Assembly (NCBI GenBank): GCA_049115935.1
Contig: JAGDZK010000079.1
Span: forward strand, 1 to 8,904
Source of the DNA: Bermanella sp049115935
Lineage (GTDB): Bacteria > Pseudomonadota > Gammaproteobacteria > Pseudomonadales > Oceanobacteraceae
Direction of reading: 5' to 3'
Length of the DNA: 8,904 nt
The notes beneath the pieces were generated by a model. It was not told where the DNA came from, did no database searches, and was given only the letters and a program-made list of their open reading frames with translations. The stretch's first letter is position 1. The number at the start of each line of letters is the position of its first letter. Shown in pieces: positions 1 through 5,913 of the stretch. The translations under genes and the position numbers were made by a program.

Positions 1-14
1 AGCACGACCCACCA
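1..14 (+). tRNA. 3' end of an upstream tRNA, probably tRNA-Lys (partial)
   Basis: The first 14 bases (AGCACGACCCACCA) are identical to the last 14 bases of the complete tRNA-Lys at 92-167: the end of the T stem, the 3' acceptor strand ACGACCC, discriminator A and CCA. The simplest reading is the tail of a tandem tRNA-Lys copy, as in the E. coli lys/val tRNA cluster that precedes nadA. An alternative is a short attachment-site duplication of the tRNA 3' end left by an integrated element. The rest of the gene lies outside the window, so the anticodon is unseen. Confidence 0.6.
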
Positions 15-50
15 AAGCGAAAACTAAGCGTAGATAAGTTATTGAATTTG

Positions 51-78
51 TTGACAAAAAATATTTTCAGTATAGAAT
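51..78 (+). promoter_or_regulatory. sigma-70 promoter of tRNA-Lys
   Basis: A perfect -35 box TTGACA (51-56) is followed after 16 bases by TAGAAT (73-78), a 4/6 match to the -10 consensus. Transcription would start near 85, a few bases before the mature tRNA at 92. The discriminator (GCACCGAG) is GC-rich, as is usual for stringently controlled stable-RNA promoters. No terminator hairpin is visible in 15-50, so read-through from the upstream tRNA is also possible. Confidence 0.7.
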
Positions 79-91
79 ACGCACCGAGCTT

Positions 92-167
92 GGGTCGTTA
101 GCTCAGTTGGTAGAGCAGTTGACTTTTAATCAATTGGTCGCTGGTTCGAATCCAGCACGACCCACCA
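92..167 (+). tRNA. tRNA-Lys (anticodon TTT)
   Basis: This is a complete 76-base cloverleaf with encoded CCA. The acceptor stem GGGTCGT (92-98) pairs with ACGACCC (157-163), the discriminator is A164 and CCA is 165-167. The anticodon stem 118-122/130-134 encloses loop CTTTTAA with anticodon TTT at 125-127, which reads AAA/AAG lysine codons. From memory it matches E. coli tRNA-Lys except for one compensated T-stem pair. It lies upstream of nadA, as do the tRNA-Lys genes of E. coli. Lysine tRNA 3' ends are also common integration sites for genomic islands, but no integrase is seen here. Confidence 0.97.
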
Positions 168-174
168 TTATTTT

Positions 175-209
175 AAAAGGCAGAGTATTTTTAATACTCT
201 GCCTTTTTT
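175..209 (+). terminator. Rho-independent terminator after tRNA-Lys
   Basis: GGCAGAGTATT (179-189) pairs perfectly with AATACTCTGCC (193-203) around a TTT loop, and AAAA/TTTT extends the stem to 15 bp. It is followed by a run of T residues (204-209). It lies 8 bases after the tRNA CCA end, so it closes the tRNA unit and separates it from nadA. Confidence 0.92.
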
Positions 210-246
210 ATTTGTGCCTAAGAATTTAATTGTTCAGCCAAATGCT

Positions 247-275
247 ATTTAGCTAGGTTACGCTTATGTTAAAAT
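247..275 (+). promoter_or_regulatory. candidate nadA promoter
   Basis: TAAAAT (270-275) matches the -10 consensus at five of six positions. A weak -35 (TTTAGC, 247-252) lies 17 bases upstream. Transcription would begin near 282, downstream of the ATG at 274 but upstream of the ATG at 313, which agrees with 313 being the true nadA start. The weak -35 makes this tentative. Apart from this and the tRNA-Lys terminator, nothing else is evident in 168-312. Confidence 0.35.
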
Positions 276-312
276 GCTGGGCTGCTTATCTAACACAGAT
301 GTATATTCCGTT

Positions 313-1392
313 ATGACACAGTCGACTATCGCAACCGATCAAGCGGTTCATGCTTGGGTTCAGGATCACTTAGAGCACGGCGCTCAACAAGAGATGGATG
401 CCGAGCAGATGTCCACCCACGTAAAGCGTATAAAGCAGCTACTGCTGGAAAAAAATGCGGTTCTTGTTGCGCACTATTACACAGACCCAATTATCCAAGC
501 GTTAGCCGACGAGACCGGCGGCTGTGTGGCGGATTCACTTGAAATGGCTCGCTTTGGTCGAGACCATAGCGCTCAAACATTGGTTGTTGCTGGTGTGAAG
601 TTCATGGGTGAGACCGCTAAGATCTTAAGCCCTGAAAAAACCGTATTAATGCCCACTTTAGAGGCGACCTGTTCTTTGGATATAGGTTGCCCTATTGACG
701 AGTTCAGTGCTTTTTGTGATCAGCACCCAGACCGTAAAGTTGTGGTTTATGCCAATACTTCTGTTGAGGTGAAGGCTCGCGCTGACTGGGTTGTTACCTC
801 AAGTATTGCGCTTGAGATTGTTCAAGAGTTGATGGATCAAGGTGAGAAGATTATCTGGGGTCCTGATCAGCATCTGGGTAATTATATTCAGCGTATGACG
901 GGCGCAGACATGCTGATGTGGAATGGCTCATGTATTGTGCATGAAGAGTTCAAGGCAAAAGGTTTAGAAGACCTTAAAAAGGTTTATCCTAATGCTGCTG
1001 TTTTGGTGCACCCAGAGTCTCCAGAAGCTGTGGTTAAAGTAGCAGACGTAGTGGGTAGTACTTCTCAAATTATTAAAGCTGCGCAAGTGATGGAAAACGA
1101 CACATTCATCGTTGCTACAGATAAAGCCATTTTTTATAAGATGCAACAAATGGCGCCAGGTAAGACATTTATTGAAGCGCCTACCGGTGGCACAGGTGCA
1201 ACTTGTAAAAGCTGTGCACACTGCCCTTGGATGGCTATGAATGGCTTGGATAACTTAGAGTCTTGTTTGGATCAAGGTCTTAATGCTGTTGAGGTTGATG
1301 AAGGTGTTGCTGCAAAGGCAATGGTTTCATTGAATCGAATGCTGGACTTTGCAAAAGAGCACGGCGTGCAGTCTCAAGGTCGTCGTTTCTAA
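313..1392 (+). CDS. nadA: quinolinate synthase NadA
   Basis: NadA condenses iminoaspartate (from NadB) with dihydroxyacetone phosphate to quinolinate in de novo NAD synthesis, using an oxygen-sensitive [4Fe-4S] cluster in the cytoplasm. The 359-residue product fits the family (E. coli 347) and is collinear throughout. Visible signatures are VAHYY (52-56), YANTS (146-150), GSCIVHEE (205-212), HPES (233-236), GSTS (248-251) and CKSCAHC (298-304). By alignment with E. coli Cys113/200/297 the cluster ligands should be Cys120, Cys207 and Cys304. I chose the ATG at 313 because it gives MTQS, which resembles the Pseudomonas start. The frame stays open to an ATG at 274 (+13 residues), but neither start has a strong Shine-Dalgarno site. 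No nadB or nadC is in view, and the gene appears monocistronic, converging with the protease gene 19 bases downstream. Confidence 0.97.
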   Translation: MTQSTIATDQAVHAWVQDHLEHGAQQEMDAEQMSTHVKRIKQLLLEKNAVLVAHYYTDPIIQALADETGGCVADSLEMARFGRDHSAQTLVVAGVKFMGETAKILSPEKTVLMPTLEATCSLDIGCPIDEFSAFCDQHPDRKVVVYANTSVEVKARADWVVTSSIALEIVQELMDQGEKIIWGPDQHLGNYIQRMTGADMLMWNGSCIVHEEFKAKGLEDLKKVYPNAAVLVHPESPEAVVKVADVVGSTSQIIKAAQVMENDTFIVATDKAIFYKMQQMAPGKTFIEAPTGGTGATCKSCAHCPWMAMNGLDNLESCLDQGLNAVEVDEGVAAKAMVSLNRMLDFAKEHGVQSQGRRF

Positions 1393-1401
1393 TACTGCTT
1401 A

Positions 1402-1433
1402 CAAAGACGATTTAAAATGATAAGTCGTCTTTG
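1402..1433. terminator. hairpin at the convergent nadA/bepA junction, probable shared terminator
   Basis: CAAAGACGATTT (1402-1413) pairs with AAGTCGTCTTTG (1422-1433) over 12 bp with one T-G wobble and an 8-base loop. The hairpin spans the end of the gap after nadA and the last codons plus stop of the minus-strand protease gene. The following T tracts are weak on both strands, so it may act as an inefficient bidirectional terminator or as a 3'-end RNA stabiliser. Confidence 0.5.
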
Positions 1434-2839
1434 GCGTTTGAAATTTCTCTTGCTCGCTGTTCAATGCGAGCGGATAGTAAAAAATTCCCCTTAGAAAGAC
1501 CCAGTGCAGTCTTGAGTTGCTGCAATGCTTTTTTACTTTGACCGGTAAGAAAGAGAAACTCTGCCCGTGCTCGATGAAGGGCGATTTTGTTATCAGCTTT
1601 GCCTTGAGCTTCTGAAAGTTGTTGCCATATGTAAGGATCGTTTGGGCGAACCCTTGAGTGGCTTTGTAAAACATCGGCAGCATCATGGTACTGCTCTGTT
1701 TCCATTAACATGCCAACATAGGTCATGGTTAGCGGATGGTTGTCTGGGTTTAGGCTGAGTAGCTCTTTTATGTTGCTAATGGCTTCTTCTTTTTTTCCTG
1801 TATAAAAAAGCACCCGAGAGTAAAGTGTTTGATAGCTAATTCTTTGAGCATTGATTGCCAGTAATGTTTGTATGTGTGCTAAGGCATCATCATATTTTTT
1901 TTGTTGGGCGAGAAGCAGTGCTAGGGCGTAGTTAACTACTTGGATATCTTCTTCGCTTTTAACTTTTTTCAGTTGGCTTTGGTAGTGAGCTAAGTTGTGG
2001 CTTTGTTTTTTATATTGCAAAAGTGTGTAGGTGCGCATGAGCTGATATTCGATATCTTCAGCACTAGCGGTGGGGTTCATTGCATCAACACGTCCTGCTG
2101 CATCACTGATGCGGTTTTCGGTTACTGGGTGGGTAAGTAAAAACTCAGGTGGGCGCTCACTGTATTTATGGGCCTCATACATTTGTCTAAACATGTCAGG
2201 CATGCCATGAGGGTCGATCTCTGCGTTAACAAGGGTGTGCATGCCTAGGCGGTCAGCTTCTCTTTCCCAGTCTCGGCTGTAATTTAAAGACCATTGTGTG
2301 GCGGCTGCTTGGCTAGTCATGAGCCCAGCAAACCCAGCCTCTGTGTTGTTAGTGGCTAATAGCATGATGCTACCGAGCAACGTTGCTAATGCGATGGGGG
2401 TTTGTTTGCGGCTTTCATCTATTTGGCGCGCAAAGTGACGCTGACTTAAGTGGGCTAGTTCATGGGCGAGCACGGCTGCAAATTGTGATTCATTTTTAGC
2501 GTGTAAAAACAAACCTGCGTTAATGCCGATGACACCACCAGGTACGGCAAATGCGTTTAGCTGTTTGTTATCTAAAATAATAATTTCAAGTCGACGGTCA
2601 CTTACTTGGCTATTGCTAGCTAGTCGATAAATCAGGTTTTCTGTGTATTCAGTTAATTCAGCGTAGTGAAGTGTAGAGGCCTGTGATCTTAAATTTCTGA
2701 GCCAGGTGCGTCCAAGTGTATGCTCTTGTTCGATGGAAATGAGTCCTGATGAGGCGTCCCCTAGACTGGGAAGGTCATTATTGGCACTTAGGCTTGGAAA
2801 ACTCGCTGAGAGTAATAAACAAGCTAAAATAAAATGCAT
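1412..2839 (-). CDS. bepA: BepA/YfgC-like periplasmic M48 metalloprotease with TPR repeats
   Basis: BepA is a periplasmic chaperone and zinc protease that helps the BAM complex assemble LptD and degrades stalled outer-membrane proteins. The 475-residue product is close to E. coli BepA (487). It has a signal peptide (residues 1-19, likely cleavage SLSA/N), an M48 domain with HELAH at 126-130 (His126 and His130 as zinc ligands, Glu127 catalytic), the third ligand Glu194 in EREAD, and His237 in LLTHP matching the E. coli regulatory His246. A helical TPR-rich C-terminal half (about 255-470) follows. The ATG is preceded by a good AAGGAAG ribosome site (2843-2849), and a stop codon just upstream in frame excludes longer forms. 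The signal peptide has no Lys or Arg before its hydrophobic core, which is unusual. It is divergent from the tusA-like gene; bepA and perM are also neighbours in E. coli. Confidence 0.93.
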   Translation of the reverse strand: MHFILACLLLSASFPSLSANNDLPSLGDASSGLISIEQEHTLGRTWLRNLRSQASTLHYAELTEYTENLIYRLASNSQVSDRRLEIIILDNKQLNAFAVPGGVIGINAGLFLHAKNESQFAAVLAHELAHLSQRHFARQIDESRKQTPIALATLLGSIMLLATNNTEAGFAGLMTSQAAATQWSLNYSRDWEREADRLGMHTLVNAEIDPHGMPDMFRQMYEAHKYSERPPEFLLTHPVTENRISDAAGRVDAMNPTASAEDIEYQLMRTYTLLQYKKQSHNLAHYQSQLKKVKSEEDIQVVNYALALLLAQQKKYDDALAHIQTLLAINAQRISYQTLYSRVLFYTGKKEEAISNIKELLSLNPDNHPLTMTYVGMLMETEQYHDAADVLQSHSRVRPNDPYIWQQLSEAQGKADNKIALHRARAEFLFLTGQSKKALQQLKTALGLSKGNFLLSARIEQRAREISNAKDDLSF

Positions 2840-2867
2840 ACACTTCCTTATAGATTAAGTTCGCCAG

Positions 2868-2881
2868 CTAAAAGGTTTTAG
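2868..2881. promoter_or_regulatory. inverted repeat in the divergent bepA / tusA-like promoter region
   Basis: CTAAAA (2868-2873) and TTTTAG (2876-2881) form a perfect inverted repeat around GG. It is flanked by a wider AGCTAA (2866-2871) / TTAGCT (2889-2894) repeat. It sits in the middle of the 80-bp region between two divergent genes, where both promoters must lie. AT-rich -10-like hexamers (TAGAAT 2879-2884, TAATAT 2884-2889 and their complements) overlap it, but no convincing -35 was found on either strand. It is a candidate operator shared by both directions; the regulator is unknown. Confidence 0.35.
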
Positions 2882-2919
2882 AATAATATTAGCTCGGATT
2901 CTACTTTTTGGGCGTATAA

Positions 2920-3159
2920 ATGGTATCACAGTCATTCGATGTATTATTAGATGTTAATCATTTACGTTGTCCTATGCCGTTATTGAAAACGAAACAAGCA
3001 CTTAGTTCCATGATATCGGGTCAGATAATTAAGGTCGTATGTACTGATGCTGGATCTTGGAGAGATATTCCTGCATTTGTTGAGTTAACTTCTCACACTT
3101 TATTGTTTAGCGAACAAAGTGATGAGCAATTTATTTTTATGATTCAAAAAGGAGAATAG
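2920..3159 (+). CDS. TusA/SirA-family sulfur carrier protein (PA1006-like)
   Basis: This small 79-residue protein has the TusA fold signature: RCPMPLLKTKQAL with the CPxP motif at 17-20, where Cys17 would carry a persulfide, and the later conserved TDAGSWRDIPAF segment (about 41-52). TusA proteins relay sulfur for tRNA thiolation or for molybdenum cofactor and other sulfur transfers in the cytoplasm. In the same context (after nadA and the M48 gene, before the permease), P. aeruginosa carries PA1006, reported to act in molybdenum homeostasis and nitrate use. I infer this is that orthologue rather than canonical TusA, so I give no symbol. The start has only a weak purine-rich site upstream (GGGCG, 2910-2914). 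The 3' end overlaps the ribosome site of the permease gene seven bases downstream, suggesting co-translation. Confidence 0.85.
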   Translation: MVSQSFDVLLDVNHLRCPMPLLKTKQALSSMISGQIIKVVCTDAGSWRDIPAFVELTSHTLLFSEQSDEQFIFMIQKGE

Positions 3160-3166
3160 ACTTAAT

Positions 3167-4255
3167 ATGTCTATGATGCGCCTAATTAGAGGCTGGGTAG
3201 AGCAGTATTTTTCGGATGAAGAAGCACTGTTTCTTTTATTATTGATGGTGGTTGGCTTTGTCATTGTTTTAACTTTGGGCAGTGAGTTAGCACCCGCTAT
3301 TGCCAGTGTGATTGTTGCTTATTTGTTGCAAGGGCCTGTGTTGGCGCTTAAACGTCGTGGTGTTGGTCATACAACGGCGAGTACGGTTGTGTTTGTTTTG
3401 TTTGTGGTGGTTTGTCTGACCATTATGCTGATTATTATTCCTGCGGTGTGGGGGCAGGTAACACAATTATTTACTGAGTTACCTAAAATGCTCTCTAAAG
3501 GGCATGAATTGATGGTGATTTTACCCGAGCGTTATCCGCAAATTTTTGATCAAGAGCAGATAAAGGCTTTCTCAAAAACCATTGGTGAAGAGGTTGGTCG
3601 AGTGGGGCAGCTTGCACTCTCTTTCTCTTTGTCAAACTTGCCTAATGTCGTAGCGATCCTTATTTATTTAGTTTTAGTGCCTATTTTAGTTTTCTTTTTT
3701 TTAAAAGACGGGAACATGATGGTGCGTTGGTGGGTTTCTTTGATGCCTTCTAAACGAGTTTTGATTGGTCGTGTTTGGCGGGAAATGGACCAGCAGTTTG
3801 CCAATTATATTCGAGGAAAAGTGGTTGAAATTGGTGTTGTTGGCGTAGTGACATATGCGGCCTTTGCCATAATGGGGCTTCGCTACGCTGCGTTGCTAGC
3901 TATTTTGGTGGGGCTGTCTGTGGTGATCCCATATATTGGTGCTGCTGTGGTGACCATTCCTGTTGTATTGATTGCTTACTTCCAGTGGGGTTTAAGCTCA
4001 GATTTCTACTACCTAGTTGCTGTGTATTTTATCATTCAGGCTTTGGACGGTAATGTGCTTGTGCCATTACTGTTCTCGGAGGCGGTTAACCTTCATCCGG
4101 TTGTGATTATTTTAGCGGTATTATTATTTGGCGGTTTATGGGGGTTGTGGGGTGTATTCTTTGCCATTCCTTTAGCGACCATCTTCAAGGCGGTGCTCAC
4201 AGCTTGGCCAAAAGGTGTTCAAGCAACTCAGCAGGAGCCTGATACTCAGGCTTGA
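3167..4255 (+). CDS. perM: PerM/AI-2E family inner-membrane permease
   Basis: This is a 362-residue polytopic membrane protein of the AI-2 exporter (AI-2E/UPF0118, PerM) family. Hydrophobic segments lie at about 20-60, 70-95, 158-180, 220-272 (several helices) and 280-345. Between the second and third sits a soluble region (about 96-155). The family hallmark near the C terminus is visible: GNVLVPLLFSEAVNLHP (295-311) followed by FGGLWGLWG (321-329). The substrate is unknown; AI-2 export is established only for some relatives, and others are linked to Na+/H+ exchange. The ribosome site AAGGAGAA (3149-3156) lies inside the end of the tusA-like gene, with a rather long 12-base gap between GGAG and the ATG at 3167. 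ATGs two and three codons later would lengthen that gap. perM adjoins bepA in E. coli, supporting the name. Confidence 0.88.
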   Translation: MSMMRLIRGWVEQYFSDEEALFLLLLMVVGFVIVLTLGSELAPAIASVIVAYLLQGPVLALKRRGVGHTTASTVVFVLFVVVCLTIMLIIIPAVWGQVTQLFTELPKMLSKGHELMVILPERYPQIFDQEQIKAFSKTIGEEVGRVGQLALSFSLSNLPNVVAILIYLVLVPILVFFFLKDGNMMVRWWVSLMPSKRVLIGRVWREMDQQFANYIRGKVVEIGVVGVVTYAAFAIMGLRYAALLAILVGLSVVIPYIGAAVVTIPVVLIAYFQWGLSSDFYYLVAVYFIIQALDGNVLVPLLFSEAVNLHPVVIILAVLLFGGLWGLWGVFFAIPLATIFKAVLTAWPKGVQATQQEPDTQA

Positions 4256-4257
4256 TC

Positions 4258-4288
4258 TTCAAAACATCTATTTTAGGGTGTGTATAAC
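4258..4288 (+). promoter_or_regulatory. weak candidate promoter for dapA
   Basis: TATAAC (4283-4288) matches the -10 consensus at five of six positions. A possible -35, TTCAAA (4258-4263), lies at a long 19-base spacing. A start near 4295 would place the hairpin at 4300-4334 at the very 5' end of the mRNA. The poor -35 leaves this uncertain, and read-through from perM is an alternative. Confidence 0.3.
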
Positions 4289-4299
4289 ACTCAATATCC

Positions 4300-4334
4300 A
4301 CTGGCGGGCCTTGCCACAAAGGGGCTGCGCCAGT
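4300..4334 (+). promoter_or_regulatory. GC-rich hairpin in the dapA leader
   Basis: ACTGGCG (4300-4306) pairs perfectly with CGCCAGT (4328-4334). Inside, CCTT (4309-4312) can pair with AAGG (4319-4322) around a 6-base loop. No T tract follows directly, so it is a poor match to an intrinsic terminator. It lies 41 bases before the dapA start, within the 120-bp gap after perM. It may be a leader regulatory structure, an mRNA-stabilising hairpin or a protein site. It does not resemble the much larger lysine riboswitch. Confidence 0.4.
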
Positions 4335-4375
4335 ACCATTGCGCTCTATTTTTATATCGTTCTCGGAGAAGGTAC

Positions 4376-5251
4376 ATGATCACCGGAAGCATCGTAGCTT
4401 TAGTGACACCAATGGAAGAAACAGGGGCAGTGGACTGGGATGCCCTAAAGAAATTGGTTGAGATGCACATTGAGAAGGGTACGGCTTCTATTGTGGCGGT
4501 TGGCACCTCTGGCGAATCTGCAACACTGGATCCTGCTGAGCATCTTGAAGTGATTGGTCAGGTTGTAAAATGGGTTAATGGTCGTATCCCTGTGATCGCG
4601 GGTACTGGGGCTAACTCAACATCAGAAGCCATTCATTTGACCAAAGAAGCGCAACGTCTTGGCGCTGATGCAGTGCTATTGGTGACGCCTTATTATAATA
4701 AGCCTACTCAAGAAGGCTTGTTTTTACACCATAAAGCCATTTCTGAAGCCGCTAGTATTCCGCAAATTCTTTACAATGTACCTGGACGTACAGCCTGTGA
4801 CATGTTGCCTGAAACAGTTGAGCGTCTTTCGCAATTTGACAACATTATTGGTATCAAGGAAGCCACTGGGGATATTGATCGTGCCCGTGATGTGATTGCC
4901 CGTGTTGGTAATAAAATGGCGGTATATTCTGGTGATGATGAAACTGCCTATGAGTTAATTCTGGCTGGTGGCAAAGGTAATATTTCAGTGACCGCTAACG
5001 TAGCACCTGCTCAAATGGCGCAATTATGTGCATTAGCTCTTGATGGTAAAGCCGATGAAGCGAAAGCACTAAACGATGAGTTAATGGGGCTGCACAATTC
5101 TATGTTTTTAGAATCTAACCCTATTCCGGTTAAATGGGCGTTGCATGAAATGGGTCTAATTGGTCCCGCTATTCGTTTGCCTTTGACGCCATTATCTGAA
5201 CCATTGAGGGAACCTTTGCGTCAAGCACTGGGTCAATGGAAGCTAGTTTAA
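4376..5251 (+). CDS. dapA: 4-hydroxy-tetrahydrodipicolinate synthase DapA
   Basis: DapA condenses pyruvate with aspartate semialdehyde, the committed step of lysine and diaminopimelate synthesis, in the cytoplasm. The 291-residue TIM-barrel protein matches E. coli DapA (292). Lys161 in GIKEATG forms the pyruvate Schiff base. Tyr133, Thr44 and Tyr107 complete the proton relay, and Arg138 binds aspartate semialdehyde. Of the E. coli lysine-feedback residues, His56, Asn80, Glu84 and Tyr106 are present, but position 53 is Pro instead of His. The ATG at 4376 gives MITGSIVALVTPM, the canonical N terminus, behind a strong GGAGAAGG site (4365-4372). The frame is open 32 codons further upstream, but that stretch is basic and has no ribosome site. 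bamC follows after 23 bases, the conserved dapA-bamC arrangement, so the two are probably co-transcribed. Confidence 0.97.
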   Translation: MITGSIVALVTPMEETGAVDWDALKKLVEMHIEKGTASIVAVGTSGESATLDPAEHLEVIGQVVKWVNGRIPVIAGTGANSTSEAIHLTKEAQRLGADAVLLVTPYYNKPTQEGLFLHHKAISEAASIPQILYNVPGRTACDMLPETVERLSQFDNIIGIKEATGDIDRARDVIARVGNKMAVYSGDDETAYELILAGGKGNISVTANVAPAQMAQLCALALDGKADEAKALNDELMGLHNSMFLESNPIPVKWALHEMGLIGPAIRLPLTPLSEPLREPLRQALGQWKLV

Positions 5252-5274
5252 TAATTATAAGATTGGAGTACCTA

Positions 5275-5913
5275 ATGCGTTTAGGTGTGTTGTTTGTCCT
5301 GTTTTTGGGATTGAATGGTTGTAGTTGGTTGTTCCATGACCGTACAAACGATTATTTGTCTAGCGAAGTTAAAAGCAACATTGAGGTGCCTAAAGAGGTG
5401 GCTCAAGTTGCATTGAAGCCGCAGCTTCCCATTCCTGATGTTGATGGGAAATTAAATATAGAGGAGTTTGTTTTGCCAAGGCCTAAGCCATTGATATTGG
5501 CATCAATGGATGAGCCTGAATCTGCCAGTTTGTCCGAACTAAGCCAGGTAAAGCTTGAAACAGATCTATTAAAAGACGGTAACGGCACGCCAATTTTACG
5601 ATTAAATATTGAGTTTGCTCGCGCTTGGGCTGAATTAGGTGAAGCCCTGAAAAAAGCTGACATCAATATCACGGACTTAAATCGCAGTATTGGTACTTAT
5701 TATATTGAGCTTACAGAGCCTGGTAACCCAGAAGATGTGGGCTTTTGGTCTGGTTTGTTTGGCGGTAAGCCAGAACCTGTTCAAGTACCCTTGCAGGTTA
5801 AGCTAAATCAAGCGCGTTCCGGTGTGTATGTGGCGATTCATCAGGATGCAGATAATCTTGCTGAAGATGCGCAAGCACAAAGCTTACTGGAAAAGATTCA
5901 AGATAAACTCTAG
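5275..5913 (+). CDS. bamC: BamC/NlpB outer-membrane assembly lipoprotein, short form
   Basis: BamC is the lipoprotein subunit of the BAM complex, which inserts beta-barrel proteins into the outer membrane. The 212-residue product starts at ATG 5275 behind GGAG (5265-5268). It has a lipoprotein signal with lipobox LNGC (Cys16) and the NDYL...VP motif (25-39) of the unstructured BamD-binding lasso. A Pro-rich stretch (VLPRPKPL, 67-74) follows, then one helix-grip domain (about 104-190) with NRSIGTYYIEL and a short helical tail. E. coli BamC (344) has two helix-grip domains. The one here aligns with the E. coli C-terminal domain (DTGLPML...SQGSMAVTY), so the N-terminal domain seems to be absent. 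The frame is intact, so this looks like a natural short form. The next gene overlaps by one base. Confidence 0.85.
   Translation: MRLGVLFVLFLGLNGCSWLFHDRTNDYLSSEVKSNIEVPKEVAQVALKPQLPIPDVDGKLNIEEFVLPRPKPLILASMDEPESASLSELSQVKLETDLLKDGNGTPILRLNIEFARAWAELGEALKKADINITDLNRSIGTYYIELTEPGNPEDVGFWSGLFGGKPEPVQVPLQVKLNQARSGVYVAIHQDADNLAEDAQAQSLLEKIQDKL

Noticed and set aside
274..312. Longer NadA start at ATG 274
   Set aside because: It adds 13 residues not resembling NadA, has no ribosome site, and lies upstream of the likely transcription start; MTQS at 313 resembles the Pseudomonas N terminus.
964..1221. Minus-strand frame inside nadA
   Set aside because: It is antisense to fully conserved NadA sequence including the cluster motif.
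1399..1758. Minus-strand frame 1399-1686 and plus-strand frame 1567-1758 inside the bepA region
   Set aside because: They overlap the well-supported TPR region of bepA in other frames and show no recognisable motif or good start site.
4300..4334. Intrinsic terminator between perM and dapA
   Set aside because: The hairpin has no T tract immediately after it, so I listed it as a leader structure instead.
4280..4375. 32-residue N-terminal extension of DapA, or a leader peptide in the dapA leader
   Set aside because: No ribosome site precedes 4280, the extension is absent from the DapA family, and a strong site fits the ATG at 4376. The stretch has no run of lysine codons that would suggest attenuation.
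4291..4506. Minus-strand frame opposite the dapA leader and start
   Set aside because: It lies antisense to the conserved DapA N terminus, has low-complexity composition and no recognisable features.
5403..5672. Minus-strand frame within bamC
   Set aside because: It is a shadow of an intact lipoprotein gene with clear signal and domain; no ribosome site or family is apparent.
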